Source: Amoebophrya sp. A120
Lineage: Eukaryota > Sar > Dinophyceae > Syndiniales > Amoebophryaceae
Direction of reading: 5' to 3'
Assembly (NCBI GenBank): GCA_905178155.1
Contig: CAJINV010000001.1
Coordinates: 3,673,706 to 3,737,705 of the forward strand
Length of the DNA: 64,000 nt
Part shown: positions 25,247 through 37,100 of the stretch, piece after piece
Position numbering within the stretch: position 1 is the first letter of the stretch
Layout of the letters: the number at the start of each line of letters is the position of its first letter
Notes under the pieces: model-generated
Database searches by the model: none
What the model was told of the DNA's origin: nothing
Seen by the model: only the letters and a program-made list of their open reading frames with translations
Position numbers and translations under genes: made by a program

Positions 25247-25883
25247 AACGGACTAGTTGTAGTTCTTGCCGTGAACCAATTGTGAAACGCACGCTCTACT
25301 TGTACAATCCGTACGTTCTTCCGTTTTTACTTGTTTCGCTTTCGACACAGATTCTCAGCCGCGGTGCTACTTGGATCGCCGTACGAAGCATTCATCTTCG
25401 ATTTTGAAACTGTTCTCACCTTTTCACTTTTGTTTTGATCTTGAAGGTCGTGCGACTGCTGGAAGTGGCGGCTTTTCTCTCTGACTCGGAAGGACAGCCT
25501 GCGAACTCTGAGGGAGTATCGCAATCGGCAAGACGTGGAAGGAGAGGCTGCAAATTGGCGTGTAATTGGTGAGGTTATTCCCATGAGAGAGCCTCGTCAG
25601 AAAGTTTTCTGTGTGTGCTACCAACCCGTCAGGATTTCCTTTCCGGTGGGTGTCGTCGACAGCGCGGCGGCTCTACGAGTGGTCTTTTTTTCGCTACAAC
25701 TCTTTAAATTTATCTTTTTGGCTACGGGAGTAAGGTATCGATTCTTGTTTGATGTTTTGTAAACCCGTACGCTTCTGGTCAGGTGCGCTGAAGATGAAAA
25801 TCAAAATGATGAATTTGGAATTCTCCGCTAATTTGAAGAGCCCTCCTGCTTTAACTCGTTGAAAACCGACGAGCAGCGGGCCG
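25247..25883. other. Intergenic region
   Basis: AT-rich spacer between the PEX11-like gene and the next large gene. No feature could be supported. Confidence 0.5.
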
Positions 25884-28800
25884 ATGGCCGAGCCCGACAC
25901 CAGTCCCGAGGTGTCGCCTTCTCACCTCGCGGATGCGCCCCCCGTCCCAGACGAGCTCACCGAAAAAGCAGTTGGCGCCCCGGAAGATGCTAGTACTGTC
26001 CCCGCCGCCGCAAACGCCGCGGGTGCCGAGCCCCCGGCGGACAAGGAAGGCGACGAAAACAAAAATCCTGCCCGGCCAGACAGTCGGGGCTCGCAGGGCG
26101 GCGCGGGCTCGTCACATCATTCGGACGAAGAAGAGGACGAACCAGGAGAGGATGCCGTGCCGCAGCGCCGGGCGGTGGACTACTGGGTGTTTTCGCCCCC
26201 GGGTCCACGAATGAAAATGGATGTGGAGTTGGAAAATGTGGAAGTGGGCTACGAGCACGAAAACTTCGAGCGGCACGACCGACGGGGCGTCGGGGTTTCG
26301 AATCGCGCCCTGACCCTCGCGAACGCATTGAAATACATCTGCAAACGCTTACACCTGCTCGACTCCGTCTCCGAGGACGTGGAGGTGTTGATGCGGCCGA
26401 AGTTCCCCAAGCCGGACAAATTGCAGCTGATGCAGGCGCGGACGCTGCTACCCGAATACCTGTTGGAACGCGTGAACAGCAAGGAAATCAGCTTCAATGA
26501 GGTGTTGGAAAACACGAAACCACGGTTGCTGCTGGACCAGGTGTTCGACAGTCTGGACCGACAGCTGAACCGCGAATGCGTGTGCCGACACCTGATCGAG
26601 TGCGTCAGCTGCTTCCTCCCTTTAGAAAATGATCCGGACAACGTGAATCCGAAGGCCATCAAGCACAACATGGAAGCGCTGCGCCGCGGGGATATGGACC
26701 CCGGGTACGACCCGATTGCCGAGGAGAAGGAGGCGTTCATGAAGAAAGAGCTGGAGAGGCGCGCTTTTGTCGAGGCGAAGAAGAAGCGCGAGGAGGAGAA
26801 GCGCAAGGCGGAGGCCGAGGCGCGGAAAAAGACGAAGAGCCAGCAGAAAGCGAGTTCGCCGGGGGCGGCCAAGGCGAAATCCGGGAAGAAAGCGAAGGCC
26901 GGGGCGAAAGCTGCGGCGAAGGCTAATAACAGTAACGCGGGGTTGACGGCGGAAGAAAAGGAAAAGAAAAAGCAGGAGGAGGAGCGGAAAGCCGCCGAGG
27001 AGGCAGAGAGGAAAAGGTTGGAAAAAGAAAGAGAGGAGGAGGAGAAGCGTCGCGCCGAGGAGGCGCGGATCGCGAAGGAGAAGGCCGACTGGGAGGCTTT
27101 TAACCGGCCAAATCGCTTTCACGAAGAGATGAAGAAACACCCGGACTACAACACGCTGATCCAGACGCGCATCCTGCCCATGTGGCGCAGCATGAAGGAG
27201 CCGGACACGGCGTTGACGCTGTGCAAACTGTGCGCGCTGTTGCACAAAATCGACAACAAGGTTGTCCTGCGCTACCTTCTGCAGTGCCCCCGGTCTTCCT
27301 ACGCCTGGCTCGGGCTCGCGAAAAGCACCATCTGGCTGCCGGAGGCACTGGAACTCGCCTGCGAAACGCTGAAGAAGGGCGCGGGCCAGAAACCAAGTCT
27401 GGACCGTGCGGTGGGCTTTTTCGTCGGTCGGCACATTGCCCGGTGTGGATCTATCTCGATGTCGTCTTCTCCGGACGACACGGGAAGCAGTCTGATCCCG
27501 CTACCACTGTCCCGCAACCTGTGCCAGGCCCTGCTGTTCGCGTTAGCGCAGAACATGAAGAAATTGTACTTGAAGGGGACAACAATCGCGATGAAAGAAC
27601 AGGAGGAAAATCCAACTGCGAATCATGCAGGTGGCGCAGCAGCAGCAGCTGCAGCGGTTGACAATGATCCAGATGCAGCTTCATTTCCTGACCGTATCGC
27701 TGGTGCGGAAGTTCTGGTCACAGAAACTGAGGAGCAATTCCAACAGCAAGAAGAAGTACCATCCACGGCGACTCGAGTTCATCTTCCACTGCCACCCCTG
27801 GAAAATCTCAGAACGATTTCCCGCGAGGAGAGAAAAGCGCAAGAGGCGGAGCGCAAGAAGGAGAAAGAGGAAACCGCGACCATTCAAACGTACTGCTGCG
27901 CGCTCTTCTATGGAAGTGTCAGGATTGAAATCGTCAAAGTTGAAATAGTTTGTGATGCATAAAGTGCAACCCACAAAATGCCTGTCTTGCAGAGTAGGCA
28001 AGGGAGGCCGATTGTGAGCCTGTTTAGGGTTTGAAATAGAGCTGCTAAAGTAGAAGTAGAATGACAAAAGCAGTGTTCTGTTCCCAAACAGCATGACAAA
28101 TTGGATTCCGGTGCTCGGAAAATTTGTCATGCGCCGCTTGATAAGTGGGCTTTCGACTGGTATCGCTTTTATGCATGACAGACTATTTCAACTTTGACGA
28201 TTTCAATCCTGACACTCCCATATCTTCCTGCTCCTGAGGCAAAGCGTCTTCGACGACTACAACGACTTGCAGACCACGGGGGACTAAGCACTGCAAAAGT
28301 ATCGTACCCGTATAAATGCAGCATGACAGATCTACTCATTGTCATTTTACCTGAATGTGAATCTGCATCACTCTTTTTTTTGGGAAATTTTTTCATGCCC
28401 TTTTCTATTAATACGATACGTACTTTTGCAGTGCATAGGGATTTTGTGCGCGAAGAGCAGTTTGTTCGGGATCAGATCATCAAGAACGCGACCAGGAAAC
28501 TGGAGCTGATGCCCACGCCTCCCGACGGTGCGGCCGCGGCGGTCTCCACCCCGCAGCCCAAAACGCCGCAAGAGAAGAAAACCAAAGCGGCGTCCCCAAA
28601 GCGAGGCTCCCCGAAAAAGACGGCAGGAAAGAAAAAAGACGACGGAAAACTACCGCCTTTACCGAAAGGGCAAGCCTGGGTGGAGCGGCGACACAAGCCG
28701 AGGCTGTGTCGGATTCACTCCCTGCTGGACATCTGCATGGCGCACCACGCGGCGGCACTGCTGGTCCCGTTTTTAGACGCAAACGCGGGGATTTATGGGA

Positions 28801-31800
28801 GTGTCAGGATCGAAATCGACAAAATCGAAAAACTTGTGATGCAGAAAATGTAGGACACTGAAGGCCTGTATTGGGGAGCAGGCAAATGAGATAGCTTGTA
28901 AGCCTGTTTAGGGTAAGACGCTGTGCTGTCAGAGTAGCACGACAGGAGCAGTCTTCTTTGCCGTAACAGCATGACAAACTGGATTTTGGTGCTCTCGAAA
29001 TTTGTCATGCGCCACTTGGAAACTGAGGCTCCAACTGGTATCGATTTTATGCATCACAAATCATTTCGATTTTGTCAATTTCGATTCTGACACTTCCATA
29101 GGATTCCGGTCTTGCTCTGCGCGATGCTGGAGGAGGCGACCATCGATTTGCAGACCCACGTCTTGTCCTTCGTATCAAATGTAAAAATGTCTGGGTCTGG
29201 AAACTTGTGATGCTGGGTGGCGTCTCATGATGAGGCTACAAATGCTGGCTCAGCATGACAAGTTTCTGAGCTCCTAGGTGTTGCCTATTCTGCATGACAA
29301 ACTGCGCTTCTGCATCACAGAAAAACGGAGCGCTTGGGTAACGTGCATGACAGATTTAAGAATCATGCCAGACAAGCATGACAAACATAAATTCTTCCAG
29401 ACCCAGACATTTTCACATTTGATACTTCGGGTTGCTCAACAAAATCATTGACAGCTTCGAACAAAACCCGGGCCGAGGGCTGTTGCTCTCCGCGCTGTGC
29501 CGGCTCACCGCCGCCATCGTGGTCCAGGATAGAAGGAAGGACGTTTACCGCAGCTGCACCCGGTTCAAAAAGCGAATTTCTTTATTGATCTTCGACGCGA
29601 TGGAGAAGTACGCACACGAATTGAAGGCGCTCGCCTTGTTCGGGCTGCTTGCCTTGGCTTCACTCTTCGACAACGCGAAAATTTGCTTTCAGGCCGCAGC
29701 CTACGTCATGCGCTTGTACCCCGACGACAAAGCTCTCCAACTCGCCAGCTGGGCGTGCCTGTTGAACGCGTCCGATTACATCTACCGGGTCTACCGCACG
29801 ACGAAAAACATCAACAGCATGCACATCCAAAAGCGGTTTTTGGACGAGAATACTTTCGATGCTGGTGATCCGCAGCACGGGGACACGAACGTGAATCCAG
29901 AAGACGGAGCCGAAACGATAACCACGCAGCGGCAGGATGTGACCTTTGAGGACGACGAGCCCGCGCAGCCGACGCTTTTGTTCGACGAAGATGGGAACCC
30001 ATTGGAAGCAACGGTTGCCGTAGCCGATCTTACCTCCGGTGTCGACATCGCGCCGGCCACACCGCTCGCGGACCCGGCGGGGGAGGTGGGAGGTGGTGTT
30101 ACCTCGGACAACAACCCGCAGGAGGCCAGTATGGCGTTCTCAAATGTTACATTCTCAACTGTTACATGATTTGTAATGCAAAATCACAATCAGAATCGAC
30201 ACGATCAAGCTGCTTCGCATGACAAATTCTCGAAGAGCCAAACAGGCTGAGAATCTTTGCTAGATCTGTCATGCAAGACGCGCAAGGTGACCCCTTTCAC
30301 TTTTGCCATTCTTGCATCACAAATCCATGTAACAGTTGAGAATGTAACAGTTGAGAACGCCATAGCCAACAGCGACGAGAACGCGGCGACTTCGAGCTCC
30401 TCGAAAGCCCAGAAGAGCGGGAAGGCGGTGTCTTTCGTAGAGGGGGAAGTAGTATGCATTGCAAATATGTGTGGGTCTGGAAACATGTAAACTTCTGATG
30501 CGCATTTGAGACCAGAAAAAAATCTGTCATGTATGGACCGCAAAAGTTGCTCATTTCTTGTCACCCAAAAAGGGAACTTGTCATGCGGATTAGGCATCGC
30601 CTAACCTGCTCAAAACCTGTGTTGCTAGGACTTGCATGCCGGACCTTCTGTGTCATGCACAAACAGCATCACACTCTTCCAGACCCAGACATATTTGCAC
30701 TTGATAAGTAGAGACGGTAACGTCGTTTGATCCGGTCTCCACGGGGGAGGGGTTTGGCGACTCCGAAGCGAAAAAAGACGCGACCTCGACGCAAAAGGCT
30801 GTGTTGGAAGAGAGGGCCAGTTCTGGGCAGCCGGATGGGCCGGCGGAAACGGTGCTTACCAGCTCACCAACGGAACTAGGTGGGGAAGACGCGGCGTCTT
30901 CGTCCGCGATGCCGGGTATGCGGTCAAGCTCCAAAGATAGTGGTAATAGCAACGTTCTTGAGGGGGGCACGGCTCCGGGTTCGTCGCTCGCCGACGCGAC
31001 TGGCGACCCGGAATCGTCCGACGCCGGAATGAAGACGAATTTGGACCCGCTGCCAGGCAGCGGCAGTGAGACGGCCAGCCCGGAAGAGTCGTTTGCGCAG
31101 ACCGGGGCGTCGAGCGAGAAAGTGCAACCAGAACGCCCGTACGAAATCATTGACACCGAGGAGGAACGGGTTGAGGCCGAGCACTACGGAATCATCCTGG
31201 AAATGTCCAAATGCATACTGGTAAAGGACTGAATGACAGTCAATGCGTGGTTTTTGTTTTTTCCCTGTTTCTGTTGGGCCCGGCAACGAATCGGAATTCT
31301 TTACTCGATGCACGTGTAGTGTTTCTGTATCCACTCCCATTTTAACAACAGAAATGGCTCCAGAAGGACGATCCTCATTACATCGAGGAAGAGAAGATAC
31401 GCAGCGAGCTCATGTGCGCGCAGCACGAACAAGATTGCGATATTATGGCGCTCATGAGGGAGTTCAAGCGGCTAGAGCAGGTACTACTAGGATTTTTCTA
31501 GTTTCACTTGAAGATAAAACCGGGCATTTTCCTCGCAGAGTGTTGCTGATACACGTGCGCCAGGATGTAAATGTATCAAGTTTGAATTTTGAATGCAACA
31601 CCCGAATTTTTTTCACAGCTTCGCGAGGAGCTGCAAATAAATCGTGCGAAGCAGTGGAACCCTCCGAAAGTCAAGCACAAAACGCTAGAAGAGGAATACC
31701 TGGCGCGTCTAGAGGTCGTTTTCGGGGAACAGGCCGAGACGGCGCGGGGTAAGAGGGAAATAACTGCGCTCTTGCGGCGGTGGCCACCGAATAAGTACCA

Positions 31801-33603
31801 CGTGATGTATCTCGAGCAGTGTCAGGTGCACAACGTCCCCGAGACCGAGATATCGAAGAAAAAAAGTGTGTAAGTGTAACTTTCTTTGAGAAACAGCATC
31901 ACAAATTTGCCTTACATGACAGAGAAAACCTGTCATGCGTGGCCTGTAAGGGAAAACACACATGAAAAGAGCACTTCATGGCTGTCTGGCATGACAGGCG
32001 CAACTCTGTTGCATGTTCTGCAACACAAATTTACACTTACACAGTTTTTTTCTTGCATACGAGATCGAACCCGAGTACAAGATGCCGCCCCCGCCGCTGC
32101 CGCAGTACGAGCGCCCGATCCCCAAAATCCGGACGGTGCAGTGGGAATACCGAAAGAGAATGATCGATCTGTACACGCGGAAAGGGCATTTGGTGAGGGC
32201 AGAAAACATCGATATCGAAATGCTGGAGTACAGAGGTATAGAGTTTACTCTTGTCTTTACGCAGCACGTTGTACTTCTGTCCCGTTTGTAGCTAGTCGCA
32301 AATTAGTATGAGCTTCATACCTGCGACTTCATTTTCGTCTGCTTTTCATCTCCATCCTGTGACCACCCACTACAGGTAAGGAGCACCTCCTGTACCAGCG
32401 GCGCTGCAAGGAGTTCGAAGAGCACCCTCTCCCGGTCTACACGCTGAAGGGCGCCGCGCTGGAGGACGCGAAACCCGAGCCGTTGCTGCTGGTGGACGAC
32501 GTGGAGATCCAGTTTCTCGCGCTCTCCGTGATGGAACTCCTCGTCACCAGCACCAACCGGCACGACATCTCCGTGGAACTCCGGCGGATCGGGGAACGGG
32601 GTCTGGATCACCCGGTCGTCCTGATCGACATCGCGTCGCGGTCCTTTCTCCAGGTGTTCAACGAGGCCCAGGCGCGGCTCGATGCGGAGGAGAAGAAGCG
32701 GAAGCACCTGGAGCAGGTCGAGCACTACATCGTGGTGATACAGAGGCTACGGGAGGAGTACCAGGATGTGGACGAAAAGCCGCCGGACGAGGAGGACGAC
32801 AGCAAGATCCGAAAGCTCTTCAAAAACTGCCCGGAGGGGGAAGCGCGGAACGTCTTTGTAGAAGAGTGCAAGAAGTTTGACATCGATCCGGACGACTTTG
32901 AAGAGGCGCTGGAGGAGGAGAACGATATCCTGAGTAAAAACGTACCCACACCATAGTCAAGATGGGGAATCGGCTAGACAAATCCACAAGTTTTGGCTGT
33001 TTTGCATGACAAATTTGGATTCGTAGTGTAGTGCTGTTTGAGCTAGCTCAGCAGCATCACAGATCTAGCATACCATGCTGATTGGAGCATGGCAAATTGC
33101 AAAACACGACTAGAAAATGCTTCTCATGGGGCTCCGCATGAGAAACATTCTCAGCATGCAGATTTGCATTACAACTCTGGTGTGGGTACGTTTTTACTCA
33201 GGATAAACGAAGATTCGAGTTCGGAGGAAGACGAGGAGGAGGGCGAGGATGGGGCCGGCGGTATCCTGAGTAAAAACGTACCCACACCAGAGTTGTCATG
33301 CAGATTTGCAAAGACAGGAAGACTTGTAATGCGCATCCCCATGAGAGCCATTTTCTATCGTGTTTCGGAATTTGTGATGCTGTGAACAGGATGAGCAGAT
33401 GAATCTGTGATGCGGCTGCACTCGCTAACCTGCACTACACTGCAGAGTGCAACTTGTCATGCGTGACTCACAAAACTCCTAGGTTTGTGTTGCAGAGTCC
33501 CCGTCCTGACTCTGGTGTGGGTACGTTTTTACTCAGGATAGGCGGGGGCGGGGGCGAGGGTGGTGGCAGTCCGGGAACTGGCGGTGGGGGCGAGGGGGGA
33601 TAG
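25884..33603 (+). CDS. Large hypothetical protein, 13 exons (1660 aa)
   Basis: Family not recognised. Exons: 25884-27908, 28228-28284, 28443-28793, 29106-29172, 29430-30129, 30370-30452, 30712-31220, 31352-31480, 31619-31850, 32065-32235, 32376-32925, 33211-33261 and 33546-33603. They sum to 4983 nt with consistent phases. Three introns (31221-31351, 31481-31618, 32236-32375) are GT-AG; nine are introner elements. The N-terminal 110 residues are acidic and disordered, followed by a folded helical part to about residue 265. A long KKREEEKRKAEAEARKK-type charged helix covers residues about 285-400. A helical region (about 410-860) resembles ARM/HEAT-like repeats without a clear match. A Ser/Glu-rich disordered stretch and a second coiled-coil part follow. 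The C-terminus is an acidic run (EDSSSEEDEEEG) and a Gly-rich tail. Overall it looks like a scaffold or ciliary/cytoskeletal protein, but this is inference. Confidence 0.82.
27909..28222. mobile_element. Introner element 9 (family IV, GTGTCAGGATTG type)
   Basis: Ends TATGGAAGTGTCAGGATTG and CAATCCTGACACTCCCATA, with inverted pairing continuing into GAAATCGTCAAAGTTGAAAT and its complement. Exact flanking repeat TCTTC (27904-27908 and 28223-28227). Splicing joins CCALF to LLLRQ. The interior resembles element 11. Confidence 0.88.
28285..28437. mobile_element. Introner element 10 (family II)
   Basis: Ends TAAGCACTGCAAAAGTATCG and TACTTTTGCAGTGCATA. Flanking repeat GGGAC / GGGAT (one mismatch). 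Splicing joins LQTTG to DFVREEQ in frame. Confidence 0.85.
28794..29100. mobile_element. Introner element 11 (family IV)
   Basis: Ends TATGGGAGTGTCAGGATCG and CGATTCTGACACTTCCATA. Exact flanking repeat GGATT (28789-28793 and 29101-29105). Splicing joins DANAG to IPVLL. It is closely related to element 9, 570 bp upstream. Confidence 0.88.
29173..29424. mobile_element. Introner element 12 (family I)
   Basis: Ends TATCAAATGTAAAAATG and ACATTTTCACATTTGATA with the GTCTGGGTCTGG arms. Exact flanking repeat CTTCG (29168-29172 and 29425-29429). Splicing joins HVLSF to GLLNK. The interior is collinear with element 2 in another gene over almost the whole length. Confidence 0.9.
30130..30364. mobile_element. 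Introner element 13 (family V, only copy here)
   Basis: Ends TATGGCGTTCTCAAATGTTA and CAGTTGAGAACGCCATA. The arms hold a short internal repeat of the TTCTCAA-GTTACA pattern. Flanking repeat GCCAG / GCCAA (one mismatch). Splicing keeps frame. The interior carries ATTTGTAATGC and GCATGACAAAT. Confidence 0.85.
30453..30706. mobile_element. Introner element 14 (family I)
   Basis: Ends TATGCATTGCAAATATG and ATATTTGCACTTGATA with GTGTGGGTCTGG and CCAGACCCAGAC arms. Exact flanking repeat AGTAG (30448-30452 and 30707-30711). Splicing joins VEGEV to ETVTS. Excision between TA dinucleotides alone would give a TAA stop. Confidence 0.88.
31851..32059. mobile_element. Introner element 15 (family III)
   Basis: Ends TATCGAAGAAAAAAAGTGTG and ACACAGTTTTTTTCTTGCATA. 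Exact flanking repeat CGAGA (31846-31850 and 32060-32064). Splicing joins VPETE to IEPEY. As in element 4, internal GTAAGT and ACACAG would give an alternative in-frame product 13 codons longer. Confidence 0.88.
32926..33205. mobile_element. Introner element 16 (family VI, CTGAGTAAAAACG type)
   Basis: Ends TATCCTGAGTAAAAACGTAC and GTACGTTTTTACTCAGGATA, with CCACACCA and its complement further in. Exact flanking repeat AACGA (32921-32925 and 33206-33210). Splicing joins LEEEN to EDSSS. Confidence 0.9.
33262..33540. mobile_element. Introner element 17 (family VI)
   Basis: Same inverted ends as element 16, extending through CCACACCAGAGT. Exact flanking repeat GGCGG (33257-33261 and 33541-33545). 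Splicing joins GEDGAG to the Gly-rich tail. It is separated from element 16 by a 51-nt exon only. Confidence 0.9.
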
Positions 33604-34126
33604 TAACAAGGGAATTTATCTCATTACCCTGCTTCCACCTGGTGATTGATAGATGTTCCGCCCCAGCGGCTCCGGCTCGGATGATTTCATCAGTCCTATC
33701 ATCAACAGACCACTTCCTGGCAGGATGTTGCGCGGTGCGGAGAGTAGAGGCTATACAACTCGTCTGGCCGAGTTTTAGTTTTTACGCATAAGTGAACACA
33801 GAAGTGGTGGACGTGGACGTGGAGTTTCACACTTTTTTCACCTCGTGTGGGTCAACTTCCGTGTTCGTCGTGTAAGACCAGATCAAATAGGAAGAAGGAG
33901 TGGACTACAGGAAGTATTGCAGATGATCATGTGGTTTCAATTTTAGTAACGCTCAAACTCCTATTACCCCAATCTTGGCGGAATTTCATACGTTTTCCGA
34001 CGATGATCTTCCGGATCTCGATGTTTTTTTGTGTATTACGGCGGACACACACACAGTTCTTGAAGATGCAAGCGCTAGAGCTAGTAGCTTCTTGTGTTTA
34101 GTCCTCGCCGCAATCTAGATAGAGGG
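33604..34126. other. Intergenic region
   Basis: No gene seen. It includes the 3' end of the previous gene and the upstream region of the ligase fusion. The frame opens before 34127, but the first ATG there is at 34127. Confidence 0.5.
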
Positions 34127-37100
34127 ATGAAGGATTTTTCAACTGCAAACGCGACCGGTCCGGAGGACGCGGCCCCGCAATGCTTGTTCGACGCCATCGA
34201 TTGGAGCAACGCGGAAAGGAAAGTTTTGATCCGTTCTACACAAGACGCAAGGGACACTTTCACGTACCAGCAATTTCGAGACTTCGCCGAAACCACCGTG
34301 TGGCCCCCGGTGCTGAAATTTCTCAATTGGAACCTGTTTCCCTACGACGCAGACGAGGAACAACAAGTTGGATCGGAGATGAAAACCACGACTGGCACGA
34401 CTTCTGAAGAAGCAGACCACATGATAGTGCGACTCCCGAAAAGGAACCTCGGGATTCTCTTCTTGGACAACAGTGCGGCGTTTGTCAATTTGTTCCTGAG
34501 CTTGCTGAAATTCCCCTTGGCGCTCTGCCCCTTCAGTCCCAAGCTCGGCCCGGCGAATCTGCAGGACGAGCTGGAAGATTTGGCGAATTTCTATCTGCTT
34601 ATTCTGGACGAACGAATGGAGGATATGAAAAAAGGTGGAAGTGCAGACACGAAGAAGCTTGCTCGGGTTGTCCGGGACTTCGCAGAACAAAACGACGTCC
34701 CTCTGTTGATCGTCGAAAATGCGGACGACGCCCTCGGACGCTTCAAAATCCAGCCGGCGGTCACCGCCGCAACGGTCTCTAGTCCCATGCAGAAGAAGTT
34801 CGACGCCATTAGGGCGATTACGAATGTCAACGGGCTGGACAACGTGGCGCTGCGGTTGCACACCTCCGGCACCACGAAGCGCGCAAAAACTGTCCCGTTA
34901 ACACATGGAAACCTTCTCGCCGGTGGACGTGCGATTCGGGAGACCTTGCAGTTGACGGAAAAGGACACAGCGTTGAACGCCATGCCGCTGTTTCATATCC
35001 ACGGGATCGCGGTGAACGTCCTGGTGCCGGTTTTGTCGGGTGCGGCAATTCTGCCTCTGCCGAAATTCGTTCCGGACGAGTTCTTCAGATTGGTAGAGGA
35101 GATGAGGCCGACGTACTACAGCGCGGTGCCCGCAATACACGAGCAACTGTTGCTGCATCAGACAAGTAGTAGTAGATCTCCTGCTGCAAAAATCACCACC
35201 ACTAATGCGACCTCTCCGGACCAGCATTCTATTTTGAAACCGCCTCCATCGCTCCGCTTCGTGCGCAACTGCAGCGCGGCGTTGCTCCCACCCACAGCGG
35301 CGAAACTCGAGAAGCTCTTCGGTTGCCAGTCGGTTGGAACGTACGCTATGACGGAAAGCATGCCCATCTGCAGCAACCCAGTGGAGATGAGGAAGAACAC
35401 GTTACTATCCACCACGTCTGAGGGACGAACAGAGGAAAAGAAAAGTTTTCAGAACCCTTGTACTAGTTACCGCCTGGATTCCGTCGGGTACGCGCAAGGG
35501 CCGCATGTGGTCATCCGGGAGAACGTTGACACAAACCCAAAAACGAGTACAGATGCGGAAATCAATAAAACCGTTGCCCAACGGCAGAAGCTCGCAAAAG
35601 ACTTCTCCTACTGCGACTCCAAGCTCAACGTCCCGTTCGGTATCGAGGGGGAGGTCTGTGTGAAGGGTCCGATGGTCACGACCGGATACGAGCGCAACGT
35701 CGAAGACTGGCGGGACTGCTTGAATGACTACACGGTGGACGGGTTTCTGCGGACGGGGGACAAGGGGTATTTAGATGCGAAAGACAAGCACTTGGTGCTG
35801 CTCGGCAGGTACAAGGAAATCATCAACTACGGGGGGGAGAAGCTGTCCCCGTTTTTGGTCGAGTCCGCCTTGATTCAGCACCCGCGGGTCCGTGAGGTGC
35901 TCTGCTTCGCTTGTCCGCACGAGAGTTATGGAGAAGCTGTCGGGGTCTTGGTGGTGAAGGACGATAGTTGGGCCTCTACTTCTTCGAACAGTTCGAGCAA
36001 AAATGTTGATAGAAAAGAGCAAGTTTCATCGTTCCTAGAACAACTCCGCACTTTCCTCCGCAACGACAGCGGGCTGAGTACGAACTACAGTCCGGAGGTC
36101 CTGGTCTTTTCCGACTTTATCCCGCGGGCGCACACGGGCAAGCCGCAGAGGATCGGACTTGCGAAGAGACTCAACATCACCGCTGCGGAAACCGCGCCGA
36201 CCTTACCGTTCACAGCCCGAGAGTTTGTATGGGACGGCGAGAACAGTTTAGTAAAAATCGAGCGGAAAGGAGAAGAAGAAGATCCTGGAAGAAATATCAA
36301 GCCTCCTTCTAGTAGTTTAAAGGATCTTTCGCTAGAACTGGCAGAACCGCCCGCTGAAGGAATCACTTCTGGAGTCGAGCACCGCCAACGACCTCCCGCC
36401 TCCGGAGGTACAACAATTACCGAGCAAGAGAAAAAGCGCAAGGCCTTCGACCGCATTTTAGCCCGCTTCGGTGTTGTGCAGCTGCACCGGGCGAGCAGCT
36501 TTGCGAGAGACACACTGCTATCGCACCTACTCGACAGCATTTCCGTAATCCAACTGCGGGCGGTGTTTCTCGAGTCTTTTCACAACCTCAAGTGGCCGCT
36601 GCACTTCTTCGCACAGGCCACCGTGACAGAATTGCTCGAACGGTTACAGCGGGAAGCCGATGTTCGCGTTGTTTTAGAAGAGGAGCCCCACCCGCAGAGC
36701 TACCCGGGCAGCCCCGTGGCGGGCTCGTCTACGCCCGGAAGCACAAGAGGTGGTGTGGTTGCGATGGCTGATGGTGCCTTGACACAAACATCCTCGAACA
36801 GACAGGTCATAGTCTTCGACGAGAGCAGCCTGAAATTCAGCGAGGTCACGCGCGAGGTTCGGCCGTACCTACACGTAGGGGCTGGGGGTGGAAACACATC
36901 TGCAACGACCGGCGGTGCAGCTGCAGGAGCAAAAAATCGGAGTCGTAGTGGGAGCTTAGTAGAGCAGGACCAAGTAGCTCCTGCCGCGACAGATGCAGCA
37001 ACTGCTGCTCGTCTCTGCACCACAGGGGTACTACAACATGAAGTAGCCTCCAGTTCTAGTACCAAAGGCCTGAAACTACCAAAGATGCGGCCCCTTGACG

